Positions 32,711 through 41,755 are shown, counted from the stretch's first letter. The stretch: DNA of 64,000 nt from Flavobacterium proteolyticum (GCF_015223105.1 NZ_JADFTZ010000002.1:186001-250000), one strand, 5' to 3'. Notes: a model not told the origin generated them from the letters alone. Made by a program: numbers and translations.

Positions 32711-35254
32711 ATGAATTATAATCGTTTTTTAATAATTATTAGCTTATTTGTCATTGTCTTACCGCTTCGAGCACAAGACAATGGCAAGGCTATTTTATTG
32801 AAAAAAATATTAGAAAACATTGGCAAAACTCACGAAGTAAATTTTAATTTTATTGAAGAAGAAATTGCGTTTTTTAAATTAATTCCTCCTTCGAATTCAT
32901 TAACTCTTCAAGAAAAACTGAACTATATTTCTGAAAAAACACAATTAAAATTTAAATTTATTTCTGAAAAATACATCTCAGTAATCAACAATCAAAAACT
33001 TGACAAACCTTTGTGTGGTTATCTTTTGGATAAAGAAACGAAAGAACCCATACAAAATGCAACACTTCTAGTTTCTGGAACAAACTCTTATGCTATTACA
33101 AACGAAATTGGTTTTTTTGAACTTAAAACAAAATCTGCGAATACGATCGAAATTTCACATTTGAATTATAAATCAGAAATCATACAATCTTCATTTTTAT
33201 ATGTAGAAAATTGTCCAACAATCTACTTAAAAAGCATAATTAATGATTTAGAACCTGTTGTAACCACCTTATATTTAACCAAAGGAATCAGTAAAAAAAG
33301 AGATGGCACTTACGAAGTAAAACCTAAAAAAACTGGCCTTCTTCCCGGTTTAACAGAACCCGATGTATTTCAAACTATGCAGCAAATTCCCGGAATTCAT
33401 GCTACCGATGAAAGCATTTCAAACACAAGTGTAAGAGGCGGAACACACGACCAAAATTTATTTCTTTGGAACGGCATTAGATTATATCAAACAGGGCATT
33501 TTTTCGGATTAATATCATCTTTAAATCCCAATTTAGCACACAAAATTAATATTGCTAAAAACGGAACTTCTGCATTTTATGGCGATGGAGTTTCAAGTTC
33601 GGTCTTAATTTCAACACATACAGATTCTATAGAAAACACAACTGGAGCTGTAGGTTTTAACCTAATTAACGCTGATTTTTATACGAAAGTAAAAACTTCT
33701 AAGAAATCAAATATTGAAATTAGCGGAAGACGATCGTATACAGATTTAATCACTTCGCCAACTTATAAAAGTTATTTCAATAAAATATTTCAAAACACTA
33801 TTGTAACCAATTACTTTGACAATCAAAACATTAAATACAACTCAAAAGAAGATTTCTATTTTTACGATTTTACAGCACAATACCATCAAAAAATAAAGCA
33901 AAAAACCGATTTATTTATTGATATTCTAAGTATTAGTAATGTTTTAGATGTGTTACAAACTAAAACAGAAAATAGCATTACAACTTCAAAATACAGTTGC
34001 TTAGAACAACAAACTTATGGAGCAAATGCATTGTTAAAAACAAATTGGAATGCAAAAAATAGAAGCGAAATATCAATTTACGCCTCCTATTACAATATTA
34101 AATCTGAAAATGAATCAATTGAAAATAATCAGATATTTAATCAAGAAAACACCATTTTAGATACGGGTATAAAATTACAAAATAGTCATATCTTATCTGA
34201 CAATTTTACCTTTATGAATGGGTATCAATTTAATGAAATTGGAGTTCGAAATGTGGATATTGTAAATACGCCTGTTTTTTCTAGAAAAATCAAAGAAGTT
34301 TTAAAAAATCATGCACTAATTGCCGAACTTAACTATTTTTCAGTTAACACTAAATTTAATGGTCGAATTGGTTTCAGACAAAACTATATTCAAGAATTCT
34401 CTACTTTTATTTTTGAACCGCGAATTCAGTTAAATTATAAATTCACTCCGTTTTTCCAATTGGAAATTATGGGTGAAAGCAAACATCAAACTACATCACA
34501 AATTGTTGATTTACAACAAGATTTTTTAGGTATCGAAAAACGAAGATGGACTTTATCTAACAATGAAGACATTCCAATTGTGAAAAGTAATCAAGCGTCA
34601 TTAGGATTCTCTTTCAATAAAAACAATTGGTTGCTAACTTTAGAAAATTTCTATAAAAAAGTAGATGGAATTACTAGTATGAGTCAAGGTTTTCAAAACC
34701 AATATGAATTTGTAAAAACCAATGGAAATTTCACGGTTTATGGAACAGAATTTTTAATTCAAAAACAATTCAAACCCATTACAACATGGGTAAGTTATAC
34801 TTTTCAAGAAAATAATTATGAATTTAAAACATTGAATGCAAAAGCATTTCCTAATAATTTTGAAATTAAGCATCACATAAAATCTGCTATTATTTCAGAT
34901 TTTAAAAACATTAAACTAGCCATTGGTGCTCAGTGGTTTACAGGAAAACCAACAACTTTACCAATAAGCACAACCCCCATCTACACTGACCCAGAAACAC
35001 CAACTGTTGGTTATCAAGCGCCAAATTCATCTAATTTAGAAGACTATTTTCAAGTTAATTTTTCAGGTTCTTATGCATTTGCTATTGGTACAAAATCAAA
35101 ACTAAATTTTGGTTTTTCAGTTCAAAATATATTGAATAATAAAACCAGTATCAATCAACATTATCGCATAAACAACAATACAAATATTGTGGAACAGGTA
35201 AATACTTTTTCATTAGAAAGAACACCAAATGCCTTTTTAAGATTTACTTTCTAA
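32711..35254 (+). CDS. TonB-dependent outer-membrane receptor with STN signalling domain (FecA-like)
   Basis: An 847-residue receptor with signal peptide ending LRAQ. The secretin/TonB short N-terminal (STN) region (about 25-95) is used for signalling to FecR. A carboxypeptidase-regulatory-like domain (about 100-175, GYLLDKETKEPIQNATLLV) precedes the plug (about 200-310; MQQIPGIHATDESISNTSVRGG in part) and the beta barrel, which ends in an aromatic residue (FLRFTF). The start ATG abuts the fecR stop. It imports an unknown ligand, such as a siderophore or metal complex. No substrate-binding SusD partner is present. Confidence 0.92.
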   Translation: MNYNRFLIIISLFVIVLPLRAQDNGKAILLKKILENIGKTHEVNFNFIEEEIAFFKLIPPSNSLTLQEKLNYISEKTQLKFKFISEKYISVINNQKLDKPLCGYLLDKETKEPIQNATLLVSGTNSYAITNEIGFFELKTKSANTIEISHLNYKSEIIQSSFLYVENCPTIYLKSIINDLEPVVTTLYLTKGISKKRDGTYEVKPKKTGLLPGLTEPDVFQTMQQIPGIHATDESISNTSVRGGTHDQNLFLWNGIRLYQTGHFFGLISSLNPNLAHKINIAKNGTSAFYGDGVSSSVLISTHTDSIENTTGAVGFNLINADFYTKVKTSKKSNIEISGRRSYTDLITSPTYKSYFNKIFQNTIVTNYFDNQNIKYNSKEDFYFYDFTAQYHQKIKQKTDLFIDILSISNVLDVLQTKTENSITTSKYSCLEQQTYGANALLKTNWNAKNRSEISIYASYYNIKSENESIENNQIFNQENTILDTGIKLQNSHILSDNFTFMNGYQFNEIGVRNVDIVNTPVFSRKIKEVLKNHALIAELNYFSVNTKFNGRIGFRQNYIQEFSTFIFEPRIQLNYKFTPFFQLEIMGESKHQTTSQIVDLQQDFLGIEKRRWTLSNNEDIPIVKSNQASLGFSFNKNNWLLTLENFYKKVDGITSMSQGFQNQYEFVKTNGNFTVYGTEFLIQKQFKPITTWVSYTFQENNYEFKTLNAKAFPNNFEIKHHIKSAIISDFKNIKLAIGAQWFTGKPTTLPISTTPIYTDPETPTVGYQAPNSSNLEDYFQVNFSGSYAFAIGTKSKLNFGFSVQNILNNKTSINQHYRINNNTNIVEQVNTFSLERTPNAFLRFTF

Positions 35255-35258
35255 TAAA

Positions 35259-35280
35259 AAGTCAGGCTTTCACCTGACTT
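35259..35280. terminator. Hairpin between convergent TonB receptor and DUF2892 gene
   Basis: Stem 35259-35266 / 35273-35280 (AAGTCAGG with CCTGACTT), A-rich left flank and weak T-tract. It probably terminates both strands. Confidence 0.6.
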
Positions 35281-35286
35281 ACTATC

Positions 35287-35475
35287 TTAATCTTGAATCT
35301 TAAATACTTTTCTCAAAATATCTTCCATTAAACACCATTTGGTAAAGGATGATTGAAGCAAATTAGCTCCTACAAAAAGAGTAAACCAATACCAATTTTC
35401 GTTTACATACATTCCTAAAAGAACACTTAAAATAATAAAGGTTCCAGCTACTGCTCTAACTATTCTGTTGATCAT
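35287..35475 (-). CDS. DUF2892 (YgaP-type) small membrane protein
   Basis: A 62-residue inner-membrane protein with two hydrophobic spans (AVAGTFIILSVLLGMYV and WYWFTLFVGANLLQSSFTKWC). The NRIVRAVAGT start and the FTKWCLMEDILRKV end, with the conserved Cys, are typical of the DUF2892/YgaP transmembrane domain that often accompanies rhodanese and sulfur- or metal-homeostasis genes. It is the last gene of the efflux operon, 11 bp after the PII-like gene. The function of the family is not established. Confidence 0.85.
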   Translation of the reverse strand: MINRIVRAVAGTFIILSVLLGMYVNENWYWFTLFVGANLLQSSFTKWCLMEDILRKVFKIQD

Positions 35476-35486
35476 AATTTCTAATT

Positions 35487-35792
35487 TTAATTATATTTTT
35501 CTACCGAAAAAACGGCTAAATGAACTTTTGATGTGGACTCTTGTTTTTTATTAAATGCGTTTATGGTATCTAATAATGCATCTAAATTATGTTGTAAAAG
35601 GAAAGCGTAAAACAGTACCGAATCGGTTTCATTCATTTCAGAACCAAACCAATTGGATTCTACACTTTCTTCTGAAGCATCTCTAAAACCTTTTACATCG
35701 CGGTACGAATAGGATTTTACTTTTGCTTCTTTTAGCATTTTTTTGACTTCTTTTTCAAATTCTGCTATAGCGGTGATTAATACTAATTTCAT
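35487..35792 (-). CDS. PII-like ferredoxin-fold protein (unknown)
   Basis: A 101-residue cytoplasmic protein. The first 40 residues (MKLVLITAIAEFEKEVKKML, then KEAKVKSYSYRDVKGFRD) follow the beta-alpha-beta order and the V-x-x-V-K-G-F spacing of PII-type proteins. The T-loop region is short and Ser/Glu-rich, and no ATP-binding motif of true PII is evident. PII-like and DUF3240-type proteins are found next to RND metal or cation exporters, which fits its place 30 bp behind the RND gene. The PII-like call rests on this weak N-terminal similarity and context, so the fold assignment is tentative. Confidence 0.6.
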   Translation of the reverse strand: MKLVLITAIAEFEKEVKKMLKEAKVKSYSYRDVKGFRDASEESVESNWFGSEMNETDSVLFYAFLLQHNLDALLDTINAFNKKQESTSKVHLAVFSVEKYN

Positions 35793-35804
35793 ATTTTTTA
35801 TTTA

Positions 35805-35817
35805 AACCTGACAGGTT
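35805..35817. repeat. Short palindrome AACCTG-A-CAGGTT
   Basis: A 6-bp perfect inverted repeat with a 1-nt centre, between the RND gene and the PII-like gene. It resembles the CCTGCCAGGTTT hairpin at 63338-63374. Confidence 0.5.
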
Positions 35818-35822
35818 GTTAT

Positions 35823-38800
35823 TTAATTGTTTTTCTCCCATTTTTTACGTTCTGTAATGTAGTAAATCAAAGGCACCACGATTAATGTCAACAATGTTGA
35901 AACAATCGCTCCTGCTACTAACGAAATGGCTAATCCTTGGAAAATTGGGTCAAACAAAATGATGGATGCTCCAATTACTACTGCTCCTGTTGTTAATAAA
36001 ATTGGGGTGGTTCTCACAGCTCCAGCTTCAATAATAGCTTGTTTCATTGAAATTCCATCATTCAATCGGATTTCAATAAAGTCAATTAGTAAGACCGAAT
36101 TTCGAACCATAACTCCTGCTAACGCAATCATTCCAATGAACGAAGTAGCAGTAAAGAATGCTCCTAAAACCCAGTGACCTAATACAATTCCGACTAATGA
36201 AAGTGGAATCGCTACCATCATCACGATTGGAGTTTTGAAGTTTTGGAACCAACCAACAATCAACATGTAAATTATAATAATTACCACTAAAAATGCAGCT
36301 CCTAAATCGCGGAATACTTCTAAGGTAATTTGCCATTCTCCATCCCATTTTACCGTGAAATCACTTTCATCTGAAGGAGAATCCATGTACAATTCGTTTA
36401 CTTTATAACCTTTTGGCAATTGCATTTTTTCCAACTTCTCATTCATTCCTAAAATCGCATACACCGGACTTTCTAATGCTCCCGCCATATCAGCTAAAAC
36501 ATACACCACGCGTTTTTGATCTTTTCTGTAAATCGTATTTTGAAGCGTATCTTTTGTAACTTTTACCAAATCGCTCACAGGAACTACATTACCACGACTT
36601 CCTTTGATTTTCAAATTTTGAATATCTTGAATCGAAGTTTTGTCTCTGTCTTCCAATGAAAGTGTGATGCCAACAGGATTATTCGAACGCTCATCATACA
36701 AATTAGATACCGGCATTTCTCTTAGCAAATAAGTCAAATTACCAACAACTTGTTGCGGAGCGATACCGTTCAACATGGCTTTTTCTCTATCTACCTCTAA
36801 TTTGTATTCTACTTGAGGAGCTTCTACCATCCAATCCGTATCAACCACATCAGAAGTTGTTTCCAAAATCGTTTTCACTTGATTCGCTACTTTAATTTGC
36901 TCTTCGTAATTAGGTCCGTAAACCTCAGCAACTAAGGTTGATAATACGGGTGGTCCTGGCGGAACTTCTACAATTTTCACATTCGCACCATATTTTTTAG
37001 CAATTTTTTGCACTTCTGGACGCACTACTTTTGCGATATCATGACTTTGTAAATCCCTATCTTCTTTGTGTAGTAAATTCACTTGAATATCAGCCATATT
37101 GCTTCCACCGCGCATATCGTAATGACGCACTAACCCGTTGAAAGTTATTGGAGCCGAAGCGCCAATATAATTCTGATAATCCACTACTTCAGGAACAGTT
37201 GAAAGATATTGCGCAATTTCTTTCGTAACCGCTGCAGTTCGTTCTAACGTAGTTCCCTCTGGCATATCAATTACCACTTGGAATTCGTTTTTGTTATCAA
37301 AAGGCAACATTTTCACCGCAACTGACTTCGTAAAAAACATCAAAACCGAACCTAATAAAAGTACTATCGTAACAACAAACATTAGATTACGTTTCTTTGA
37401 ATTATCCAAAAGCGGTTGTTCGATTTTTTTATAGATTTTATAAATCCAAGAGGTTTCTAAACCTTGTTCTTCTTTATGTTCTTGCTCATCTTTTTCATGT
37501 AATAAATGGTAACCCAAATAAGGTGTAACAGTCAATGCTACAAACAACGATAATATCATCGCAATAGAAGCTCCAATCGGCATCGGACTCATGTAAGGCC
37601 CCATCATTCCGGATACGAAAGCCATTGGTAAGATAGCTGCAATTACTGTAAACGTTGCTAAAATTGTTGGATTTCCTACTTCATTTATTGCATAAATAGC
37701 TGCTTGTTTGAACGGAAGTCGCTTCATTTTGAAATGACGGTGCATGTTTTCGGCAATAATAATACTATCGTCTACTACAATACCTACTACAAATACCAAA
37801 GCAAAAAGCGTGATTCTATTTAACGTATATCCTAATAAGTAATAACTAAATAAAGTTAAAGCAAAGGTCAACGGTACCGAGAAAAACACTACTAATCCGC
37901 CTCTCCAACCCATAGCTAACATTACTAATACCGTTACTGCGATAATAGCCACACCTAAGTGCAACAACAACTCACCAACTTTGTGCGATGCAGTTTCACC
38001 ATAATTTCTGGAAACCTCAACGTGTACATCAGTTGGAATAATATTTTTCTTTAAAGCTTCAACTTTTTCAATAATTTTCTCTGAAATCTGCATTGCATCG
38101 GCACCTTTAACTTTCGCCACCGAAATGGTTACCGCTGGATATTCCGAATTAAATTTTGAGAATTTTTCATTCGCTTTTCCATAACCAAAAGACACATAGT
38201 TCTTTGGTGTTTGCGGTCCATCTTGAATGGTTGCTACTTGTTTTAAATAAACCGGCATGTTATTATTCACACCCACTACTAAGTTTTCTACATCTTCCGA
38301 AGTTGATAAAAACTTACCAGTAGTCACTAAATACTCCGCATCATTTTGTACAAAACTACCTGATTGCGAACTTCCGTTATTGGCTTGAATCATTTGCATA
38401 ATACTCAACGCATCCACACCGTTTTCAGCCATTTTATCTTTATCTAAAACAACTTTTAGTTCGCGGGTTCTTCCTCCAATTTCCTTCGTAATGGCAACGT
38501 CTTTTACTTTTTCAATTTCCGAAGTAACTTCTTCTGCAATTTGACGTAATTGGAAATCATCGTATTTTTCACTCCAAAGCGTCAATCCCAACATAGGAAC
38601 ATCATCAATCGAACGTGTTTTTACGATAGGTTGCATAACGCCTTCTGGAAACATCGTGCGGTTTTTCATCAATTCGTCGTATAATTTCACATACGAATCC
38701 TCGCTATTCTCCCCCACATAAAATTGCACGACCATCATGGAATAGCCATTCATCGCCATACTGTGAATGTGCTCCACACCTTTGATGTTACCAATGATTT

Positions 38801-39020
38801 TTTCTAATGGTTTTACTACTCTACTCTCTATCTCAGACGGGCTAGCACCTGGATACATGACCATAACATCGGCCATAGGAACGTTAATTTGCGGTTCTTC
38901 TTCCCTTGGAATTAAGAACGAACTATATGTACCAATAATCATCAACGCTACCATTAATAAAATGGTTAATTTAGAGTTGATAAAGAAATTGGCTATTTTA
39001 CCTGAAATACCTTCTTGCAT
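35823..39020 (-). CDS. RND efflux transporter permease subunit
   Basis: A 1065-residue inner-membrane proton-driven exporter with the usual 12-helix, two-porter-domain layout. The N-terminal helix (LTILLMVALMIIGTYSSF) is followed by PREEEPQINVPMADVMVMYPGASP (in part), the RND porter-domain start. The proton-relay segment in TM4 is FALVFVVGIVVDDSIIIAENM, with two adjacent Asp. This sequence is closer to the general multidrug/HAE-like class than to CzcA, whose TM4 usually has D-G-A-V. The substrate is therefore open. It forms one operon with the adaptor and TolC genes upstream and the PII-like and DUF2892 genes downstream. Confidence 0.93.
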   Translation of the reverse strand: MQEGISGKIANFFINSKLTILLMVALMIIGTYSSFLIPREEEPQINVPMADVMVMYPGASPSEIESRVVKPLEKIIGNIKGVEHIHSMAMNGYSMMVVQFYVGENSEDSYVKLYDELMKNRTMFPEGVMQPIVKTRSIDDVPMLGLTLWSEKYDDFQLRQIAEEVTSEIEKVKDVAITKEIGGRTRELKVVLDKDKMAENGVDALSIMQMIQANNGSSQSGSFVQNDAEYLVTTGKFLSTSEDVENLVVGVNNNMPVYLKQVATIQDGPQTPKNYVSFGYGKANEKFSKFNSEYPAVTISVAKVKGADAMQISEKIIEKVEALKKNIIPTDVHVEVSRNYGETASHKVGELLLHLGVAIIAVTVLVMLAMGWRGGLVVFFSVPLTFALTLFSYYLLGYTLNRITLFALVFVVGIVVDDSIIIAENMHRHFKMKRLPFKQAAIYAINEVGNPTILATFTVIAAILPMAFVSGMMGPYMSPMPIGASIAMILSLFVALTVTPYLGYHLLHEKDEQEHKEEQGLETSWIYKIYKKIEQPLLDNSKKRNLMFVVTIVLLLGSVLMFFTKSVAVKMLPFDNKNEFQVVIDMPEGTTLERTAAVTKEIAQYLSTVPEVVDYQNYIGASAPITFNGLVRHYDMRGGSNMADIQVNLLHKEDRDLQSHDIAKVVRPEVQKIAKKYGANVKIVEVPPGPPVLSTLVAEVYGPNYEEQIKVANQVKTILETTSDVVDTDWMVEAPQVEYKLEVDREKAMLNGIAPQQVVGNLTYLLREMPVSNLYDERSNNPVGITLSLEDRDKTSIQDIQNLKIKGSRGNVVPVSDLVKVTKDTLQNTIYRKDQKRVVYVLADMAGALESPVYAILGMNEKLEKMQLPKGYKVNELYMDSPSDESDFTVKWDGEWQITLEVFRDLGAAFLVVIIIIYMLIVGWFQNFKTPIVMMVAIPLSLVGIVLGHWVLGAFFTATSFIGMIALAGVMVRNSVLLIDFIEIRLNDGISMKQAIIEAGAVRTTPILLTTGAVVIGASIILFDPIFQGLAISLVAGAIVSTLLTLIVVPLIYYITERKKWEKNN

Positions 39021-39021
39021 G

Positions 39022-39098
39022 TTATTTTTTGTTTAAAAGTTTAAAGTTTCAGGTTTCAAGTTATCTACTAAAAACCTTTACTGAACACTAATTACTGA
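39022..39098. repeat. Low-complexity intergenic spacer
   Basis: AAAGTTTAAAGTTTCAGGTTTCAAG-like words on the left (about 39036-39060, quoted in part), then ACTGAACACTAATTACTGATTACTGAACACT words on the right (quoted in part) with an exact duplication of TTACTGAACACTAA. It lies between adaptor and RND genes of one operon. Confidence 0.5.
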
Positions 39099-40181
39099 TT
39101 ACTGAACACTAACCTTAGCTCCGTTGAATAATTTTCCTTCTGCAGAAACGATGTATTGTTCGTCTGCTGCTAATCCAGATAATACTTCTACTTGATCTCC
39201 GAATGTTTTTCCAACTCGTAACCATCTTAAAATAGCAACATTACCACTTCCAATTGTATAAATTCCTGTTAATTGTCCTTGTTTTACTAAAGCGCTTTCT
39301 GGAACTAGAACCACATCCGATTTAACGGTAGTTGTTTCTTTTTTAGCCGTTGGAAATTGCACGTTTACAAACATTCCAGATAAAATTTCTTTATCCATTT
39401 TGTCTAAAGTGACCTTCACTAAATATTGTCCTCCTGTGTTTTTGGCAGATAAACTCACTTCCGAAACTTTTCCTACAACTTCTTTGTTTATTGATTTTAC
39501 ATTGATTTTTACTGGCATTCCGTTTTTCACATTCGAAATATCACTTTCTGAAACCATTGCGGTTACTTGCAATCTTGAAGCGCCTTCAATACTAACTAAA
39601 GGCATTCCTGGATTGGCCATATCACCTTCTTTTACGAAAGTATTGGTTACTGTTCCTGAAAATGGAGCTGTAATATTCGAATATGAAAACTGCGCCATCA
39701 CTTCATTACGCATTTGTTTTGCTGCTTCTAATCCTGCTTTTGCCATTTCATAACGAGCCGTCATATCATCTAATTCTTTTTGCGAAGCCGATTGTTGGGC
39801 GAACAAATTCACAAAACGATCATAATCTTTTTTCGCATTGTTGTACCCTGCTGTAGCTTGCGTGATAGAAGCATCAACTTGTGCTTTTTTAGCTTGCAAA
39901 TCGGTGTTATTGATGCTTACCAAAAGTTGTCCAGCCGAAACATTTTGTCCCACTTTTACATTTACTTTGGTTACATAACCCATCATTCTAGTACTTAAAT
40001 TCGCACTGTTTTCGGATTCTATTTTTCCACTTGCTGTTACATATGGACTATTAGAATTTCCTGAATTTCCAGCCACTTTTACTGGAATTGCAGGTAAATC
40101 GGCTACATTTTCTTTTTTATCACTCCCACAAGAAGTTAAGATTAAAGATGTTAGTGTAATGATTGTTATTATTTTTTTCAT
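39099..40181 (-). CDS. RND efflux periplasmic adaptor subunit (membrane fusion lipoprotein)
   Basis: A 360-residue HlyD/AcrA-type adaptor. It has a signal peptide with lipobox LTSC (Cys18), so it is anchored in the inner membrane by lipid. The lipoyl/biotinyl-like half motifs are GYVTKVNVKVGQNVSAGQLLV (in part) and FSGTVTNTFVKEGDMANPGMPLV (in part). Between them lies a coiled-coil hairpin (about 95-155). The C-terminal beta-barrel and membrane-proximal domains follow. It bridges the RND permease and TolC. Confidence 0.94.
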   Translation of the reverse strand: MKKIITIITLTSLILTSCGSDKKENVADLPAIPVKVAGNSGNSNSPYVTASGKIESENSANLSTRMMGYVTKVNVKVGQNVSAGQLLVSINNTDLQAKKAQVDASITQATAGYNNAKKDYDRFVNLFAQQSASQKELDDMTARYEMAKAGLEAAKQMRNEVMAQFSYSNITAPFSGTVTNTFVKEGDMANPGMPLVSIEGASRLQVTAMVSESDISNVKNGMPVKINVKSINKEVVGKVSEVSLSAKNTGGQYLVKVTLDKMDKEILSGMFVNVQFPTAKKETTTVKSDVVLVPESALVKQGQLTGIYTIGSGNVAILRWLRVGKTFGDQVEVLSGLAADEQYIVSAEGKLFNGAKVSVQ

Positions 40182-40194
40182 GTTGTTAAATTTT

Positions 40195-40226
40195 AATTTT
40201 GAACCTGCTCTTGAACTTGTTCTTGC
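40195..40226. repeat. Low-complexity intergenic spacer (CAAGTTCAAGAGCA family)
   Basis: Minus strand carries CAAGTTCAAGAGCAGGTTCA. A nearly identical word, CAAGTTCAAGAGCAAATTCA, occurs at 48811-48830 on the plus strand. The spacer is directly behind the tolC stop. Confidence 0.55.
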
Positions 40227-40229
40227 TTT

Positions 40230-41537
40230 TTATTTCGTTAAAAATTGTAAGTATTGTTTAGTAAAGTTATATTCGAAAACAGCTTGCAAATGTTCTAATT
40301 CTTTTTGTGCCATTTGGGTTTCTGCCATTAGTAAATCGGTTGTTTTTTCTAATCCTTGAGTGAATCTATTTTGACGAATTCTATAAGCTTCTTGCGATTG
40401 TTCGAAAGCTAGTTTAGATAAATTTACTTTGTTCTCTGCATCAAGCAATTGACGATTGGTTTTGTTCAATTCTAACTGACTTTGTTTTTTGTATTGTTCG
40501 GTTTCAACTGTTGCTTTTTCAAAATCAGCTTTTGCTTTTTGTGTTTTACCGATGTTTTTATAGCCATCAAAAACATTCCATGACAATTGTGCTCCTACTA
40601 CATATCCTTTAGCTGAAGTTTGAAAAAGATGTTGGTCATACAATTCATAACTTCCAAAAGCATTTAATCTTGGTAAGAAGCCAAATTTAGAAGATTGAAA
40701 CATTTTTTGGTACGCTTCTGCCGATTTTTGCATCGCTTGAATATCTTTTCTGGAATCAGAAATTGTGGTATTTATAGTTTCGATAGCAATTGTTTTATCT
40801 AAATTTTCTGCTGGTTTAAAGGTTTTTCCAGCCATATCTTCGTTCAATAAAAATGCTAAATAATCAGAGGCATTTTGCACATTGGATTTGGCATATTGCA
40901 ATTGATTTGTAATTTCATTCACACGAACTTGCACATTTAACAAATCGGTTTTTTGTAGCATACCATTTTTGAAATAGTTCTCTACCAATTTTAAATTTCC
41001 TTGTGCTGTTGTATTTGCTTTTTCTAAAACTTTTATCGCTTTATAAGCCAATTGCAATTGCATATAAGCTTTTGAAACTTCAAGCTCTAAATATTCTTTA
41101 GTACGTTCAGTTTGCAATTGAAAAGCATTCATTTTAGCTCTTGCTGCTTGTCTTCCATACAAACCATCTAAATTAATTAGTGGTTGTTGAACCTCGATTT
41201 TAGTTGCAAAATTTTGTGTTTTATCAGGATCATTTAACAATGCTGGATTAAAATCAGAAGCCGTTAAAATTTCTTGATTTAATTTCGAACCAAACGCCAT
41301 TAATGGATTAGTTGTGACTATTCCAGTATGCGACACATTAATGTTGGGCAAAAAGAGTGCATTCGATTGACGATAATCCGCTTTTGCAGATTGAAATGAT
41401 TTTTCGGCCACTTTAATTTGTAGGTTATTTTCAGTGACTTTCTGTAATAAATCATTTTTTGAAATCGTCAAAGTGTCTTGCGCAAGAGCAGAAATAGACA
41501 CCAATCCAAGTACTATTAATAAATTGATTTTTTTCAT
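40230..41537 (-). CDS. TolC family outer-membrane efflux protein
   Basis: A 435-residue outer-membrane channel protein with signal peptide ending ALAQ. Two OEP repeats of long helices are interrupted by short beta strands (about 25-210 and 230-430). VSHTGIVTTNPLMAFGSKL and NAFGSYELYDQ are strand regions, and the C-terminal repeat has AEKFRIRQNRFTQG-like text (EAYRIRQNRFTQGLEKTTDLL in part). It is the first gene of the efflux operon; upstream lies the Crp/Fnr-type promoter at 41565-41608. The call by family is firm; the exported substrate is unknown. Confidence 0.93.
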   Translation of the reverse strand: MKKINLLIVLGLVSISALAQDTLTISKNDLLQKVTENNLQIKVAEKSFQSAKADYRQSNALFLPNINVSHTGIVTTNPLMAFGSKLNQEILTASDFNPALLNDPDKTQNFATKIEVQQPLINLDGLYGRQAARAKMNAFQLQTERTKEYLELEVSKAYMQLQLAYKAIKVLEKANTTAQGNLKLVENYFKNGMLQKTDLLNVQVRVNEITNQLQYAKSNVQNASDYLAFLLNEDMAGKTFKPAENLDKTIAIETINTTISDSRKDIQAMQKSAEAYQKMFQSSKFGFLPRLNAFGSYELYDQHLFQTSAKGYVVGAQLSWNVFDGYKNIGKTQKAKADFEKATVETEQYKKQSQLELNKTNRQLLDAENKVNLSKLAFEQSQEAYRIRQNRFTQGLEKTTDLLMAETQMAQKELEHLQAVFEYNFTKQYLQFLTK

Positions 41538-41564
41538 AGTTAGTTTTATTCTTAATTAACGATA

Positions 41565-41608
41565 CAAATGTACGTTCGTAAAAAAAGGTAGTCGGTAACA
41601 AGAGTTAC
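41565..41608 (-). promoter_or_regulatory. Crp/Fnr-type class II promoter of the tolC-RND operon (site A)
   Basis: Palindrome GTAAC-AAGA-GTTAC (41595-41608) lies 22 bp upstream of minus-strand TACATTTG (41565-41572), a perfect TAnnTTTG. The palindrome centre would be near -42 from a start about 10 bp past the box centre. Between them is TACGTTCGTA (41571-41580), a possible operator for a second regulator. Confidence 0.62.
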
Positions 41609-41616
41609 ATAGCCGA

Positions 41617-41630
41617 GTTACAATTGTTAC
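41617..41630 (-). promoter_or_regulatory. Second, imperfect palindrome upstream of tolC
   Basis: GTTAC-AATT-GTTAC matches GTAAC-N4-GTTAC with one mismatch, 8 bp upstream of site A. It may be an auxiliary binding site. Confidence 0.35.
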
Positions 41631-41660
41631 AAAAAGAAAGAGCGTCTTTAAAAGACGCTC
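41631..41660 (-). terminator. Terminator of the candidate small RNA
   Basis: Stem 41640-41648 / 41652-41660 (GAGCGTCTT with AAGACGCTC). On the minus strand it is followed by TTCTTTTT. Confidence 0.78.
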
Positions 41661-41706
41661 TGACTAACCAATAAAACTAAAACAATCATCATTTTTCAAT
41701 GAATTG
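41632..41706 (-). ncRNA. Candidate Crp/Fnr-regulated small RNA (about 75 nt)
   Basis: A promoter with the same architecture as sites A, B and C (palindrome 41742-41755, box 41712-41719) points into a gene-free minus-strand stretch that ends at the terminator 41631-41660. The predicted transcript therefore runs from about 41706 to about 41632. It could carry a 14-codon frame (41648-41692, hydrophobic, starting MMIVLVLL, with its stop inside the terminator), which may or may not be translated. No known RNA family is recognised. Confidence 0.4.
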
Positions 41707-41711
41707 TTTCT

Positions 41712-41755
41712 CAAAATTATAGTTTTCAAAAAAAACTCACAGCAACATTTGTTAC
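41712..41755 (-). promoter_or_regulatory. Crp/Fnr-type promoter without adjacent gene (site D)
   Basis: GCAAC-ATTT-GTTAC (41742-41755, one mismatch to GTAAC-N4-GTTAC) lies 22 bp upstream of minus-strand TAATTTTG (41712-41719), a perfect TAnnTTTG. Spacing is identical to sites A and C. Confidence 0.5.
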
